Assembly: GCA_003583745.1 (NCBI GenBank)
Contig: QXPY01000014.1
Coordinates: 1 to 64,000 of the forward strand
Reading direction: 5' to 3'
DNA length: 64,000 bases
Source: Rhodocyclales bacterium GT-UBC
GTDB lineage: Bacteria; Pseudomonadota; Gammaproteobacteria; Burkholderiales; Rhodocyclaceae
Each line of letters starts with the position of its first letter. The first letter of the stretch is position 1. Of the stretch, positions 44,772 to 54,811 are shown piece after piece. The notes beneath the pieces were generated by a model. That model did not search any database and was not told where the DNA came from. It worked only from the letters and a program-made list of their open reading frames with translations. The position numbers and the translations under genes were made by a program.

Positions 44772-46700
44772 TCAGGCCATGCAGACGCTGTTGCGGCCGC
44801 TTTCCTTGGCGCGGTACATGGCCGAGTCGGCGCTCTTGGCGAGGCTGATTTCATCCCTGCCGTGTTCCGGGTAGATGGCAATGCCGAGGCTGCAGGAAAT
44901 GTTCAAGCGATGGCCGTCGATCAGGAAGGGTTGATCGAGCGCCCGGCGAATTTTTTCGGCGAGGCCATGGGCATCGCTGATTTCCTGCAATTCGGGCATC
45001 AGGATGACGAACTCGTCGCCACCGATGCGGCCGACCGTATCCGAGGTGCGAACGGTTTCCTGCAGGCGACGTGCCACCTGTTGCAGGAGTTGGTCGCCAA
45101 CCGCATGGCCGTACTGGTCGTTGATCGGCTTGAAATGGTCGAGATCGAGGAAGGCCAGCGATAGCCGCTCCTGGCGGCGGTTGGCGTTAGCCAGTGCCCG
45201 TTGCAGTCGGTCGCTGAACAGGGCGCGGTTGGGCAGGTCGGTCAAGGCATCGTGTTGCGCCATGTGCTGGATTCGGTCCTCGATCGCCTTGCGCTCGCTG
45301 ATGTCGGTGATGGTGCCGATGATGCGCTCGGGCTGCCCATCGGCGGAACGGCTGACCGTCATGCCACGCGACAGCACCCATTTCCACTGGCCTTCGCCGG
45401 CGCAGACCCGGTATTCGGCAACGCAGCTGGCAGTGCCATCGGCCTGCTTTTCCAGACAGGCTTGCATGGCCCGTAGGGTGGGGATCAGGTCGTCGGGGTG
45501 GATGCGGCATTTCCACTCGTCGAAGCCGAAGGCAAGCCGGTTTTCGTCGTAACCCATGATCTCGCGCCAGCGTGCCGAAGTGACAATCTGCTGGCTTTCC
45601 CGGTTCCAGTCCCAGACGCCGTCACCGGCGCCCTCCAGGGCAAAGGCCCAGCGCTGCTCGCTTTCGCGCAGGTCGTGCGTCATGTTGGCAGCCAGCCGTA
45701 AAGCCCGTGCCCGCGTCGTACTCAGTTGCCAGGCGATCAGGGCCAGCAGAAGGCTGAAAACGATGCCGCAACCGGCGATCCATTCTTCGCCATTGCGTCC
45801 GAAGCGGCTGGCGAATGCATCCTGCGCCGTCAACGAGAGCAACCAGTTGTGGCCGGCGACAACCAGATACTCGTTGGCCGTCATGATGGCCGGCCGCTTG
45901 CCCCATTGGCTGGAGCGGGAGAGCAGGGCGGATTCGTCGGCTTCGACGCCATCGTAGAGGCTGAGCGCGAGGCCGGGTGGCAGCTCGCCGTAGAGACTGG
46001 CCATCAGGTCCTTCATCCGGAAAGAGGCAAACACCCAGCCTTGCAGGTTCTGGCGGCGTTGTTCGAGTTTTTCCAGGGGGCGGTCGCGGGCGTAGATCGG
46101 CAAATACATGATGAAGCCGGGCGATGCGGCGGGACCCGTTTCGGTCGCCAGGCGAACCTTGCCGGTGATCGAAGGCATGCCGGCATCGCGGGCGCGCGCC
46201 ATGGCGACCTGGCGAACCGGATCCGACCAGGGGTCGAAGCCCGGCGGAGCCCGGTTCTGGCCGAGATCGGGTTCGCGCTGGATGACAGGGGTGTAGATTT
46301 CGCGCTCGCCCGGCGGGTCGATCCGGTAGTCGGTGTAACCTTCGTGCCGCATCCTGGCGAGGTGGGCCGCCTTGCGTTCGGCAGGTACGAATTCGATCAG
46401 GCCGAGTGCCTGCAGGCCGGATAGATTGGCATCGATCTGCAGGGCATTCACGTAGTCATGGAACTGGGTTCGATCCATCCTGCCGGTTGCCGCGACCATG
46501 CCCTGAACGCCGCGCAACATCTGGTCGTAGGCCGTCATGCGTTGATCGATGCGGCTGACCGCCTCACTCAAGGCGAAGTCGAAATGCGACTTGAGTTCCT
46601 GGCGGGCGGCCTGCCGTTCATGATCCCAGACCCACCAGGTCAAAGTCAGCGAAAAGGCCAGGATCAGTCCGGGAAGCAGGTTGGAGCGGGCACTGGACAA
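44772..46700 (-). CDS. CHASE-PAS-GGDEF diguanylate cyclase
   Basis: The 642-residue protein has a membrane helix near residues 9-26, a periplasmic CHASE domain (YDQMLRGVQGMVAATGRMDR; IDPPGEREIYTPVIQREPDL), a second helix near 312-330, a PAS domain (about 355-480) and a GGDEF domain. The active site GGDEF near residue 561 is intact, and the product-inhibition I-site RTSD lies five residues before it. It should make cyclic di-GMP in response to a periplasmic cue. It starts 14 bp after an orphan solute-binding protein gene. Confidence 0.92.
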   Translation of the reverse strand: MSSARSNLLPGLILAFSLTLTWWVWDHERQAARQELKSHFDFALSEAVSRIDQRMTAYDQMLRGVQGMVAATGRMDRTQFHDYVNALQIDANLSGLQALGLIEFVPAERKAAHLARMRHEGYTDYRIDPPGEREIYTPVIQREPDLGQNRAPPGFDPWSDPVRQVAMARARDAGMPSITGKVRLATETGPAASPGFIMYLPIYARDRPLEKLEQRRQNLQGWVFASFRMKDLMASLYGELPPGLALSLYDGVEADESALLSRSSQWGKRPAIMTANEYLVVAGHNWLLSLTAQDAFASRFGRNGEEWIAGCGIVFSLLLALIAWQLSTTRARALRLAANMTHDLRESEQRWAFALEGAGDGVWDWNRESQQIVTSARWREIMGYDENRLAFGFDEWKCRIHPDDLIPTLRAMQACLEKQADGTASCVAEYRVCAGEGQWKWVLSRGMTVSRSADGQPERIIGTITDISERKAIEDRIQHMAQHDALTDLPNRALFSDRLQRALANANRRQERLSLAFLDLDHFKPINDQYGHAVGDQLLQQVARRLQETVRTSDTVGRIGGDEFVILMPELQEISDAHGLAEKIRRALDQPFLIDGHRLNISCSLGIAIYPEHGRDEISLAKSADSAMYRAKESGRNSVCMA

Positions 46701-46714
46701 TTCGGGCTCCGGGT

Positions 46715-47509
46715 TCAGAAATTGACCATGGCGGCAGCCTGGTCAGGACTGAAGTATTTTTCGAAGATGCGCCGTATGGCTCCGTCGTTGCGCATCTCGG
46801 TGACGAGGCTTCGCCATTTTTCCTGTTCCTCCGGCGACAAGGCTTTTTTCGACATGATCAGGCCATGGGGCACGGCCGGGTCGTTGAATTCGATGATACG
46901 GGTGAAGTCCCGGATTTTCCTTTCGTCGAGGGCAGGATAGTCGAAAGGCTCGATGATCATGCCCTGAATGTGGTTGAGCGTCATCGCCTGGTAGAGCGGC
47001 GCCAGGCCGCTGGCCTGGCTGACGCGGTTGGCCGATTGCAGTGTATCGACCAGGCGATTGGCGCTGTCACTGTAGCGAAAGCTGCGGATGACGCCGAGCT
47101 TGAGGGCTGGGTTGCGTTCGAAGTCGGCATGGCTCTGGATGCCGCTGTCCTTGCGCACGAGCAGGTAATACTTGTTGCTGAAATACCAGGCAAACGAGGC
47201 AAATTGCTCGCGGCTCGGGTTGCTGATGCCGGAGAGGCTGAAGTCGAGGGCGCCGGATTCGATCAACTGCCAGATGCGGGCCCGCGGCATCAGGCTGACC
47301 GTCACCTTGCAGCCGCTGCGGCGGATCAGCTCATCGGCGAAATCCTTGTCCACGCCGCTATTGGTATCGGCCGAATAGAGCAGGCCGTGGTCGTGCAGCG
47401 CCAGGGTGAGCGGGCGCGAGCAGTCCGGTCCGGCGCGGGCCGGGCCAGGGGAGAGTAGAAGGCTCATGAGGAGCCCGAAACAACAGAAAAGTGGCTTGCC
47501 TGGGCGCAT
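46715..47509 (-). CDS. amino-acid-type solute-binding protein, orphan
   Basis: The 264-residue precursor has a signal peptide ending in GPARA and the SBP_bac_3 fold (GLLYSADTNSGVDKDFADEL; FSLSGISNPSREQFASFAWY). The start is the ATG at 47509. There is no ABC permease or ATPase beside it. The diguanylate cyclase gene follows after 14 bp, so it may bind a ligand and present it to the CHASE domain. The ligand class is not clear. Confidence 0.85.
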   Translation of the reverse strand: MRPGKPLFCCFGLLMSLLLSPGPARAGPDCSRPLTLALHDHGLLYSADTNSGVDKDFADELIRRSGCKVTVSLMPRARIWQLIESGALDFSLSGISNPSREQFASFAWYFSNKYYLLVRKDSGIQSHADFERNPALKLGVIRSFRYSDSANRLVDTLQSANRVSQASGLAPLYQAMTLNHIQGMIIEPFDYPALDERKIRDFTRIIEFNDPAVPHGLIMSKKALSPEEQEKWRSLVTEMRNDGAIRRIFEKYFSPDQAAAMVNF

Positions 47510-47711
47510 GGTCGGTTCGTCGCTTTCTTCGTGCTGTTGCGAAGGTCTGACAGTGCAGTGGGGTGGAGAGTGCCCGCGAGTTTGCAAATATCGCGCAGTT
47601 TTGTGCCGTAATCGTGACGTATCGGCATTTTTTCCTATTTGATCGATATGGTGCGGCTTCGAGTATTCGGGTTATCCCGCACTGGCTGGCGAAGATTCGT
47701 CGCAATCTGCT

Positions 47712-47739
47712 CTTGAAATCCCATTGGTCATCCCCATCT
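47712..47739 (+). promoter_or_regulatory. sigma-32 heat-shock promoter of htpG
   Basis: CTTGAAA (47712-47718), a 13-bp spacer and CCCCATCT (47732-47739) match the RpoH consensus CTTGAAA-N11-16-CCCCATNT exactly, 40 bp before the htpG start. Confidence 0.92.
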
Positions 47740-47779
47740 CCGGCTGCACCTCATATTGGTTTGATTGGGAGTTTCAAGC

Positions 47780-49702
<1,923 letters not shown>

Positions 49703-49758
49703 GGCTCAACCAAGGCATTGGCCGTGATTTGATTGCTCGGCCGGGCCTGTGCTTTGAC

Positions 49759-49789
49759 AAGGCGCTGCGATTTCCGCAGTGCCTTTTTT
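49759..49789 (+). terminator. intrinsic terminator of htpG
   Basis: GGCGCTGCG-ATTTC-CGCAGTGCC forms a 9-bp stem with one G-T pair, followed by six T residues. It overlaps the stop region of the convergent VOC-family gene. Confidence 0.9.
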
Positions 49790-50177
49790 ATTTCTTGCCC
49801 ATCCCGGAGGTTGGAGATTCGCGTGAAATCAGCTCGAGGATATTGCCATCCGGGTCGGTCAGGCGAAGGAGCAAGCGCTCGTCATCCAGTACTTCAATGA
49901 TCCCGGCCGTATTCGGACTGACCTGCTGCACAAGCTGGTAATGAAAGAAAATGTCATCGACCGTGATCAGCAAGCTGCAGTGCGTTGCTTGGCCCGTTTC
50001 CTGACGGATTTCCAACTGCTGCTCGGGCAAGTGGTAGCTCAGTGTTCTCTCACGTCGATTTTGTGCGTCGGCGCTGCGCTGGAGCAGGTCGTTGTAAAAG
50101 CGTCGGGAACGAATCAGGCTGCTGACGGTGATCGATGCCAGGGGCTGAGTCTCAGGTAGTGTTTTTCTCATTGTCAT
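49788..50177 (-). CDS. VOC (glyoxalase-like) family protein
   Basis: The 129-residue protein has the vicinal oxygen chelate pattern (ITVSSLIRSRRFYNDLLQRS; RLTDPDGNILELISRE), with only part of the usual metal-ligand set. It could be a small metal-dependent enzyme or a binding protein. The ATG at 50177 lies behind AAAGGAAGCCC, so I prefer it to an upstream TTG. It is divergent from the Crp/Fnr-type gene. Confidence 0.8.
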   Translation of the reverse strand: MTMRKTLPETQPLASITVSSLIRSRRFYNDLLQRSADAQNRRERTLSYHLPEQQLEIRQETGQATHCSLLITVDDIFFHYQLVQQVSPNTAGIIEVLDDERLLLRLTDPDGNILELISRESPTSGMGKK

Positions 50178-50294
50178 GGGCTTCCTTTTGGACATTGCCC
50201 TGTGAAGGATCGGGGGATTTGTTTGTCATTATTGCGATAGGCGGCAGGCATGCTATGCCGCTACCGGCCGCTTGGGGAGAGGGCATTTTGACGC

Positions 50295-50309
50295 GCGACA
50301 ATTTGTCGC
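50295..50309. promoter_or_regulatory. palindrome GCGACAA-N-TTGTCGC upstream of the Crp/Fnr gene
   Basis: The arms are a perfect 7-1-7 inverted repeat, 100 bp before the regulator start and 118 bp from the divergent VOC gene. Related 15-mers lie at 51023, 63018 and 63050. It is proposed as an operator, perhaps for the adjacent regulator. Confidence 0.6.
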
Positions 50310-50408
50310 ATTTCGGCCGGTGGGCACAGCCAGTACCATTGCCCGGTTACAAGGCTTGTGCCGGCGATTCGGGGAATATGCCGCAGGCCTTATCTGGAGT
50401 GTTTCGAA

Positions 50409-51008
50409 ATGGGTTTGTTTTCCGGGCTTGATCGCGGTGTGACACAGGTGGCGCGCCGACTCAGATCGGCCCTTCCTGGCGAACTGCTGCATCAGGCGGG
50501 TGAAGCCGGATTGGCGTGGCGAGTCGGCAAAGGCGTGCTGCGCCTCGACATGATGGCCGATGATGGTACCGCGGCATTTGCCAGCCTGGCCATTGCCGGC
50601 GATATCCTCGGTTGCGAAACCATGTTGTTCGGTGCCTATACCTTCAGCGCCGTCGCCCTGACGCAATGCGAACTGGCGCCCTGGCCGGAAGGCGATCCGG
50701 ATGCAAGCGGCAGTTCGCTGCTTGAGTCGCTGGCCAATGCCCAGCGTCGTGCGGCCGAGATTGTTGCCTTGCGCGGCGGCCCGGCACTGGGTCGGGTGAC
50801 CAGCCTGATCCGTCTGCTGGCCGATGGTGCCGGCAAGGTGGTCTTGCCGCCGCGGCAGGACATTGCCGAGATTACCGACCTGCGTTTCGAAACCATCTCG
50901 CGCATCATCAAGGGGCTGGAGCGTTCGCAGGTGCTGCTTCCGGTCAGGATCGAAGGCGTGCACGCCACCCGTGCCTATTCGGTCGCCAGCGGCATCCTGC
51001 CTGCCTAG
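50409..51008 (+). CDS. Crp/Fnr family transcriptional regulator
   Basis: The 199-residue protein has an N-terminal cyclic-nucleotide-type beta-roll (LLHQAGEAGLAWRVGKGVLR; AIAGDILGCETMLFG) and a C-terminal winged helix with recognition helix DLRFETISRIIKGLE, which keeps the E-xx-S-R contacts of Fnr. The Fnr iron-sulfur cysteines are absent, so it does not sense oxygen in the Fnr way. The start is the ATG at 50409 behind GGAG. The SCO-type operon begins 112 bp downstream. Confidence 0.85.
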   Translation: MGLFSGLDRGVTQVARRLRSALPGELLHQAGEAGLAWRVGKGVLRLDMMADDGTAAFASLAIAGDILGCETMLFGAYTFSAVALTQCELAPWPEGDPDASGSSLLESLANAQRRAAEIVALRGGPALGRVTSLIRLLADGAGKVVLPPRQDIAEITDLRFETISRIIKGLERSQVLLPVRIEGVHATRAYSVASGILPA

Positions 51009-51022
51009 TTTTCGGCGCGGCT

Positions 51023-51037
51023 GCGGCAATTTGTCGC
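51023..51037. promoter_or_regulatory. second copy of the 15-bp palindrome, before the SCO operon
   Basis: GCGGCAA-T-TTGTCGC differs from the perfect site at 50295 by one base. It lies 84 bp before the SCO-like start and 15 bp after the regulator stop, where an activator or repressor of the downstream operon could bind. Confidence 0.55.
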
Positions 51038-51120
51038 AGCGCTGCGCAATGACAAACTGGTTACGATGCAGCCCGTCGTCAGCCGTGGGCTGGCCATCCT
51101 CCGATTACCTCGGTCCCGCC

Positions 51121-51699
51121 ATGAAAAAAAATGCGCTGTTCGCTCTCTGCCTCGTGCTGGCGCTGGCTGCCGGCTTCGCGCTGGTCGGCTGGCCGGGTAT
51201 GACGGGCCGCGATCCAAAACTGGCGGCCGGGGGCGATTTCGTCCTGCAATCGGCCGAGGGGCCGGTCGATTCCAAGGGGCTGCGCGGCAAGGTGTTGCTG
51301 GTCTTTTTTGGCTATACGCATTGTCCGGATCTCGCTCCTCTCGCCTTGTCTTCCAGTAGCCAGGCCTTCAACGCGCTGTCGGCCGAGGAACGCAGCCGGG
51401 TGCAAATGCTGATGGTTTCGGTCGATCCTGGCCGCGATACGCTGGCCCGCCTCAAGGAGTACACCGCTTTCTTTCATCCCGAAATGCTCGGTGTGACCGG
51501 CAGCGACGAGGCGGTGGCGCAAGTCGCCGGGGCTTTCGGTGCGGCCTACCGCCGGCAGCCGGCCCGGGAGGATGGTAGCTACGTCGTCGACCACACTGCC
51601 TCGACCTACGTGGTCGGGCCGGACGGCCGTCTGAGCGCGGTGCTCGAACTGGGCGCGCCGGTCGACAAGATCCTGTCCACGGTACGCGGCCTGCTTTGA
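51121..51699 (+). CDS. SCO1/SenC-like protein with only one motif cysteine
   Basis: The 192-residue protein has an N-terminal membrane anchor (LFALCLVLALAAGFALVGW) and a thioredoxin-like SCO domain (LLVFFGYTHCPDLAPLAL; MLMVSVDPGRDTLARLKEYT; VVDHTASTYVVGPDG). In SCO proteins the copper site is CPxxCP plus a distal His. Here the first Cys and the His are kept, but the second Cys is Ala (CPDLAP). Copper transfer or thiol chemistry must differ. It leads an operon with ABC transporter genes. Confidence 0.85.
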   Translation: MKKNALFALCLVLALAAGFALVGWPGMTGRDPKLAAGGDFVLQSAEGPVDSKGLRGKVLLVFFGYTHCPDLAPLALSSSSQAFNALSAEERSRVQMLMVSVDPGRDTLARLKEYTAFFHPEMLGVTGSDEAVAQVAGAFGAAYRRQPAREDGSYVVDHTASTYVVGPDGRLSAVLELGAPVDKILSTVRGLL

Positions 51700-52031
51700 A
51701 GCTGCGTAGCTCGCTGCTCGTTCTTTCCTTGCTCGGTCTTGGGCTGGCACTGCTCGGGCTGCTCTGGCTCGATGCCAGTCATCCCACGGATGCGGCGCGC
51801 CAGCAGCGCAGCGCCCGGCAGAAGCTGGCGGAGCGGCTTGGCCTGACCGATCTGTCGCTGTTCATGGAGGCCCGTTATACCCGCCATCCGTCGCAGGCCG
51901 ACCTGCATGCCGCCCTGCAGGATCATCCCGCCGCCTTCGAACATTTTCCTTCCGGGGCCTTGTTGCCGCCGCCCGCCGTCCTGACTGAATCCCATGCGTA
52001 TCTGGCTGGAAAAACAACTTCACCTGATTGA
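51696..52031 (+). CDS. membrane-anchored hypothetical protein in the SCO-ABC operon
   Basis: The 111-residue protein has one N-terminal hydrophobic anchor (SLLVLSLLGLGLALLGLLWL) and a soluble domain with FMEARYTRHPSQADLHAALQ and PAAFEHFPSGALLPPP. No family is recognised. It appears to start at TTG (51696), overlapping the SCO stop (TTGA), and its 3' end overlaps the permease gene by 38 bp. The dense overlaps show it is part of the operon. Confidence 0.7.
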   Translation: MKLRSSLLVLSLLGLGLALLGLLWLDASHPTDAARQQRSARQKLAERLGLTDLSLFMEARYTRHPSQADLHAALQDHPAAFEHFPSGALLPPPAVLTESHAYLAGKTTSPD

Positions 52032-53130
52032 TTTCACGCTGGCTTCGCTGGCCCGCCGCAAGAGCAAGAATATCGGCTTGCTGGCCGTCTATGCCTTGCT
52101 GGTCTTCGCCCTGGCCTCCGTCGGCCTGTTCGCCAATGCCCTGCGCAGCGAGGCCAGCTTCGTTCTGGCCAGTTCGCCGGAAGTGATCCTGCAGCGCCTG
52201 GTGGCGGGGCGTCACGACCTGATCCCGCCCGGCTACCTGGAGAAAATCGGGCGGATTCGCGGCGTGCAGAAGCAGGAAGGGCGCTTGTGGGGCTATTACT
52301 ACGATGCCGTGGTCAAGGCGAATTACACCTTCATGGCTCGCCCGGCCGAGGAAATCGCGCCCGGCAGCATCGCCATCGGCGCAACGCTGGCCCGCTTGCG
52401 GGGGCTGGCGCCGGGCAATGTGATTTCCTTCAGGGCTTATGGCGGCAAGCTCTTTACCTTCCGTATCGCCAGCCTGCTGTCGCCAGATGCCGAGTTGCTC
52501 TCGGCCGACCTGGTCTTGCTTGCCGAGGCCGATTTCCGTGCCTTCTTCGACTATCCGGCCGGCCATTACACCGATATCGCGCTTTCGGTCGCCAATCCGC
52601 AGGAGGTGCGCAATATCGCCGGCAAGCTCAGCCAGGCCTTGCCGGATTCACGGCCGATCCTGCGCGAAGAGGTGTTGCGCACCTACCAGAGCATGTTCGA
52701 CTGGCGCGAGGGCATCATGTTGACCATCCTGGCCGGGGCGATCTTCGCCTTCATCATCCTCGCCTGGGAAAAAGCGGCCGGGCTTTCGGCCGAGGAGCGC
52801 AAGGAGATTGGCATCCTCAAGGCGATTGGCTGGGAGACCGGCGACGTGATCCGGATGAAGTTGTGGGAGGGCTTGCTGGTCTCGCTCGCCGCCTTCCTGA
52901 TCGGTTTCATCGCCGCCTACATCCATGTCTTTTATTGCGGCGCCTCCCTGCTTGAGCCGGTGTTGAAAGGCTGGTCGGTCCTTTATCCGCGCTTTACGCT
53001 GATTCCGGCGGTGGATGGCATGCAGGTGGCGAGCCTGGCCTTCTTCACCATCTTTCCCTACTGTGCGGCGGTACTGGTCCCCATCTGGCGGGCGGCGATT
53101 ACCGACCCCGATTCGGTGATGCGCGCATGA
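51994..53130 (+). CDS. FtsX/MacB-type ABC transporter permease
   Basis: The 378-residue protein has an N-terminal membrane helix (NIGLLAVYALLVFALASVGL), a large periplasmic domain (about residues 60-235) and three C-terminal helices, including the FtsX-like ILAWEKAAGLSAEERKEIGI stretch that couples to the ATPase. Such transporters work as mechanotransmitters or lipoprotein/peptide handlers rather than classical importers. It overlaps the ATPase gene by 4 bp. Confidence 0.88.
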   Translation: MRIWLEKQLHLIDFTLASLARRKSKNIGLLAVYALLVFALASVGLFANALRSEASFVLASSPEVILQRLVAGRHDLIPPGYLEKIGRIRGVQKQEGRLWGYYYDAVVKANYTFMARPAEEIAPGSIAIGATLARLRGLAPGNVISFRAYGGKLFTFRIASLLSPDAELLSADLVLLAEADFRAFFDYPAGHYTDIALSVANPQEVRNIAGKLSQALPDSRPILREEVLRTYQSMFDWREGIMLTILAGAIFAFIILAWEKAAGLSAEERKEIGILKAIGWETGDVIRMKLWEGLLVSLAAFLIGFIAAYIHVFYCGASLLEPVLKGWSVLYPRFTLIPAVDGMQVASLAFFTIFPYCAAVLVPIWRAAITDPDSVMRA

Positions 53131-53801
53131 TCGAACTGCTGGCTGTCAAAAAAGCCTTCAACCAGGGGCGCAGCAACGAATACTGGGCCTTGAACGGTAT
53201 CGACCTGCGGATCGAGGCTGGCCGGGTGACCGCCTTGCGCGGCCCCAGCGGTTCCGGCAAAACCACGCTGCTGACGCTGATCGGCTGCCTGGCACGACCG
53301 ACCAGCGGCCGGGTACGGCTCAAGGGCGAGGATATTTCCGGTTTGCCCGAGCGTTTCCTGACCGAAATCCGTCGCCAGACCTTTGGCTTCATCTTTCAGC
53401 AATTCAACCTGATCAAAGGCTTGTCGGCGCTGGAAAACGTCATCCTGCCAGCCCTGCCGACCGGTCGTCCGCGCCGTGAACTGGTGGCGCGGGCCGAGGC
53501 GCTGCTCGCCCAGCTGCAACTCAGCCATCGCGCCGCGGCACGGGTGGAGTGGCTGTCCGGTGGCGAGCAGCAACGGGTCGCCATCGCCCGCGCCTTGATC
53601 AACGACCCTGAGGTCATCGTCGCCGACGAGCCGACGGCCAATCTCGATACAGTTTTATCCGGCGAATTCATGGTCATCCTCGAAAGCCTGAGCGCCGCCG
53701 GCAAGACGGTCTTGCTGAGCAGCCACGATCCCCTGGTGGTCGAGTCGCCGGTGGTGCATCGGGTCATCGCCATGCGCGACGGGCGCCTGGTCGATCTCTA
53801 G
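53127..53801 (+). CDS. ABC transporter ATP-binding protein (LolD/MacB type)
   Basis: The 224-residue ATPase has Walker A GPSGSGKTTLL, the Q-loop in FGFIFQQFNLIKGLSALENV, signature WLSGGEQQRVAIARALINDP, Walker B VIVADEPTANLD and the H-loop in LLSSHDPLV. It powers the FtsX-type permease encoded upstream by ATGA overlap. The MacB/LolD class matches the partner. The membrane protein gene follows 2 bp later. Confidence 0.95.
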   Translation: MIELLAVKKAFNQGRSNEYWALNGIDLRIEAGRVTALRGPSGSGKTTLLTLIGCLARPTSGRVRLKGEDISGLPERFLTEIRRQTFGFIFQQFNLIKGLSALENVILPALPTGRPRRELVARAEALLAQLQLSHRAAARVEWLSGGEQQRVAIARALINDPEVIVADEPTANLDTVLSGEFMVILESLSAAGKTVLLSSHDPLVVESPVVHRVIAMRDGRLVDL

Positions 53802-53803
53802 GC

Positions 53804-54811
53804 ATGCTTTTCCAGCCCGCGATCATCGCCCTGTTGCTGGCCTCCGCCGTCGGCCTCCTGATGCTGCTGGCGAGCGCGCCGTTTGCCCTGCGCATCATCG
53901 CTCGCTGGGATATCCGCAGCGGTTCGGAGGCGCAGCTGGCGCTGGAGCGGGGGACTTACCTGCTGTCTACCGTGTTGAGTTTCATCTTCACGGTCCAACT
54001 GGCCAAGCTGCTGCTCTTCGTTTTCACTGCCGACCGCCTGGCCGTCATGTTCGTCGGTGCGATGTGCGCGGTCGGGACGCTGAACGTCAATGAGTACGGC
54101 TTTCCGGCGCTGCTCGGACAAATCCTCGTTTTCTTTTTGGCGGCGATGTGGCTGGCCATCAACCATGTCGATGCGCAGGCGCGCGATTACCCGCTGGTCC
54201 GCATCAAGTACTGGCTGCTGCTGGCGCTGCTGCCTGTGCTCGCGGTCTGCTTCTGGCTGGAGTTCCAGTACTTCAGGGGGCTCAAAGCCAATGTCATCAC
54301 CTCCTGTTGCGGCAGCCTGTTCTCCGCCGAGGGCAAGGGGCTGAGCGGCGAAGCCTCGGCGATGGCGGCCGGGCCGGCCATGCTGTTGTTTTATCCGGCC
54401 CAGCTCCTGGCGGTCGCCGCCGCAGTCTGGCAGTGGCGCCGGCCCGGTCGGTGGGCTGCCTATGCCACGGCCCTGGGCAGCGCCATTGCCTTCGTCGCGG
54501 CGATCAGCGGCATCCTGGCTTTCGTCTCGCTCTATATCTACGAGCACCCGCACCATCACTGCCCGTTCTGCATACTCAAGAGCGAGTACGCCTATCAGGG
54601 CTACGCCTTGTACCTGCCCTTGTTTGTCGCTGCCGCCTGCGGCCTGGCGGTCGGCGCCATCCAGCCCTTTGCCAGGGTGGTCAGCCTGCAGTCGGTGATC
54701 CCCACCGTGTCGCGCCGCCTGGCTGCGCTGGCCGCGCTTGGCTTCGCGCTGTTTGCGGCGTTGGCGAGCTATCAGGTGCTGAACTCGAACCTGATCCTGT
54801 TCGAGCGCTGA
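53804..54811 (+). CDS. polytopic membrane protein with Cys/His motif, unknown function
   Basis: The 335-residue protein has eight or so membrane helices. Two cysteine sites stand out: TSCCGSLFSAEG near residue 165 and EHPHHHCPFCILKSEYAYQG near residue 250, the latter a CxxC preceded by three histidines. They could bind copper or haem, or act as a dithiol. It ends the operon and stops right beside the transposase remnant. I know no family for it. A metal or redox role is suggested by the SCO-like partner. Confidence 0.75.
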   Translation: MLFQPAIIALLLASAVGLLMLLASAPFALRIIARWDIRSGSEAQLALERGTYLLSTVLSFIFTVQLAKLLLFVFTADRLAVMFVGAMCAVGTLNVNEYGFPALLGQILVFFLAAMWLAINHVDAQARDYPLVRIKYWLLLALLPVLAVCFWLEFQYFRGLKANVITSCCGSLFSAEGKGLSGEASAMAAGPAMLLFYPAQLLAVAAAVWQWRRPGRWAAYATALGSAIAFVAAISGILAFVSLYIYEHPHHHCPFCILKSEYAYQGYALYLPLFVAAACGLAVGAIQPFARVVSLQSVIPTVSRRLAALAALGFALFAALASYQVLNSNLILFER

